DNA from: Pseudomonas luteola NBRC 103146
GTDB lineage: Bacteria; Pseudomonadota; Gammaproteobacteria; Pseudomonadales; Pseudomonadaceae
Direction: 5' to 3'
DNA length: 64,000 bases
Assembly (NCBI RefSeq): GCF_002091675.1
Contig: NZ_BDAE01000017.1
Location: forward strand, 44,864 to 108,863
Shown piece after piece: positions 63,942 through 64,000 of the stretch. A program made the position numbers and the translations under genes. The notes under the pieces were generated by a model that made no database searches, had not been told where the DNA came from, and saw nothing but the letters and a program-made list of their open reading frames with translations. Each line of letters starts with the position of its first letter. The first letter of the stretch is position 1.

Positions 63942-64000
63942 CCTGAATGTAAGCTCTCCAGGCCGTACGAGGCAGTTGCCAGGCCGGGGTATCAATCAAG

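Noticed and set aside
1..64000. CRISPR array, prophage or insertion sequence
   Set aside because: No regularly spaced repeats, transposase, integrase or phage structural genes were seen anywhere in the window.

Overview
The window is a chromosomal segment of a pseudomonad (Gammaproteobacteria), probably a Pseudomonas lineage of moderate G+C, lower by eye than P. aeruginosa. This rests on gene neighbourhoods typical of Pseudomonas: metG-apbC-dcd; fabB-fabA beside a hybrid histidine kinase; selD-mnmH; the yciK-mupP-ubiG-mtaD block next to mtnA-gyrA-serC-pheA; an AmrZ homologue; an Anr-box/small-ORF/terminator unit next to an alkB-like gene that matches the phrS locus; and a flgZ-flgN-flgM-flgA / cheV-cheR-flgB...flgL cluster with recognisable sigma-54 and sigma-28 promoters. 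I cannot name the species from this alone.

Layout. 1-10.6 kb: metG (minus), apbC, dcd, an orphan chemotaxis cheV behind sigma-28-like promoters, a MOSC-domain gene, rapA (minus), an 88-residue protein, an AlkB-like dioxygenase with an overlapping 52-residue gene, then the Anr-controlled phrS/ccoM-like unit. 10.6-17 kb: a FucP-type sugar transporter, fabB, fabA and a hybrid sensor kinase (all minus), then gpsA, a DUF4389 membrane protein and sixA. 18-26 kb: a thioesterase with a possible 18-codon upstream ORF, an alpha/beta hydrolase, a DUF4892 protein, an AI-2E/PerM-type membrane protein, a CynX-type exporter (minus), selD-mnmH and a small lipoprotein. 26-38.7 kb: mtaD-ubiG-mupP-yciK (minus) diverging from mtnA; gyrA-serC-pheA; a DUF4124 protein (minus); mgtE with a structured leader; amrZ (minus).

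38.9-46.1 kb: a tRNA-Arg(CCU), about 500 bp without genes, then a tight seven-gene operon. It encodes a membrane-anchored GT2, an FAD oxidoreductase, a GT-C-like polytopic membrane protein, an extended SDR with YxxxR in place of YxxxK, a TIM-barrel isomerase/epimerase, an SMR/ArnE-like four-TM protein and a DPM1-like GT2. I recognise no named system. It looks like a lipid-carrier-linked sugar synthesis, flipping and periplasmic transfer pathway, and is the best candidate here for an undescribed system.

46.3-64 kb: an MFS transporter, then the flagellar region. flgA has a sigma-54-type promoter; flgM-flgN has a near-perfect sigma-28 promoter, followed by the PilZ brake protein flgZ. A second cheV and cheR precede flgBCDE (sigma-54 promoter, own terminator) and flgFGHIJKL (second sigma-54 promoter). 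A full sigma-28 promoter at the right edge suggests that flagellin (fliC) begins just outside the window. The chemotaxis, flagellar and glycan genes suggest a motile bacterium that decorates its surface. The rest is mostly housekeeping. I saw no CRISPR array, prophage, insertion sequence or integrase.
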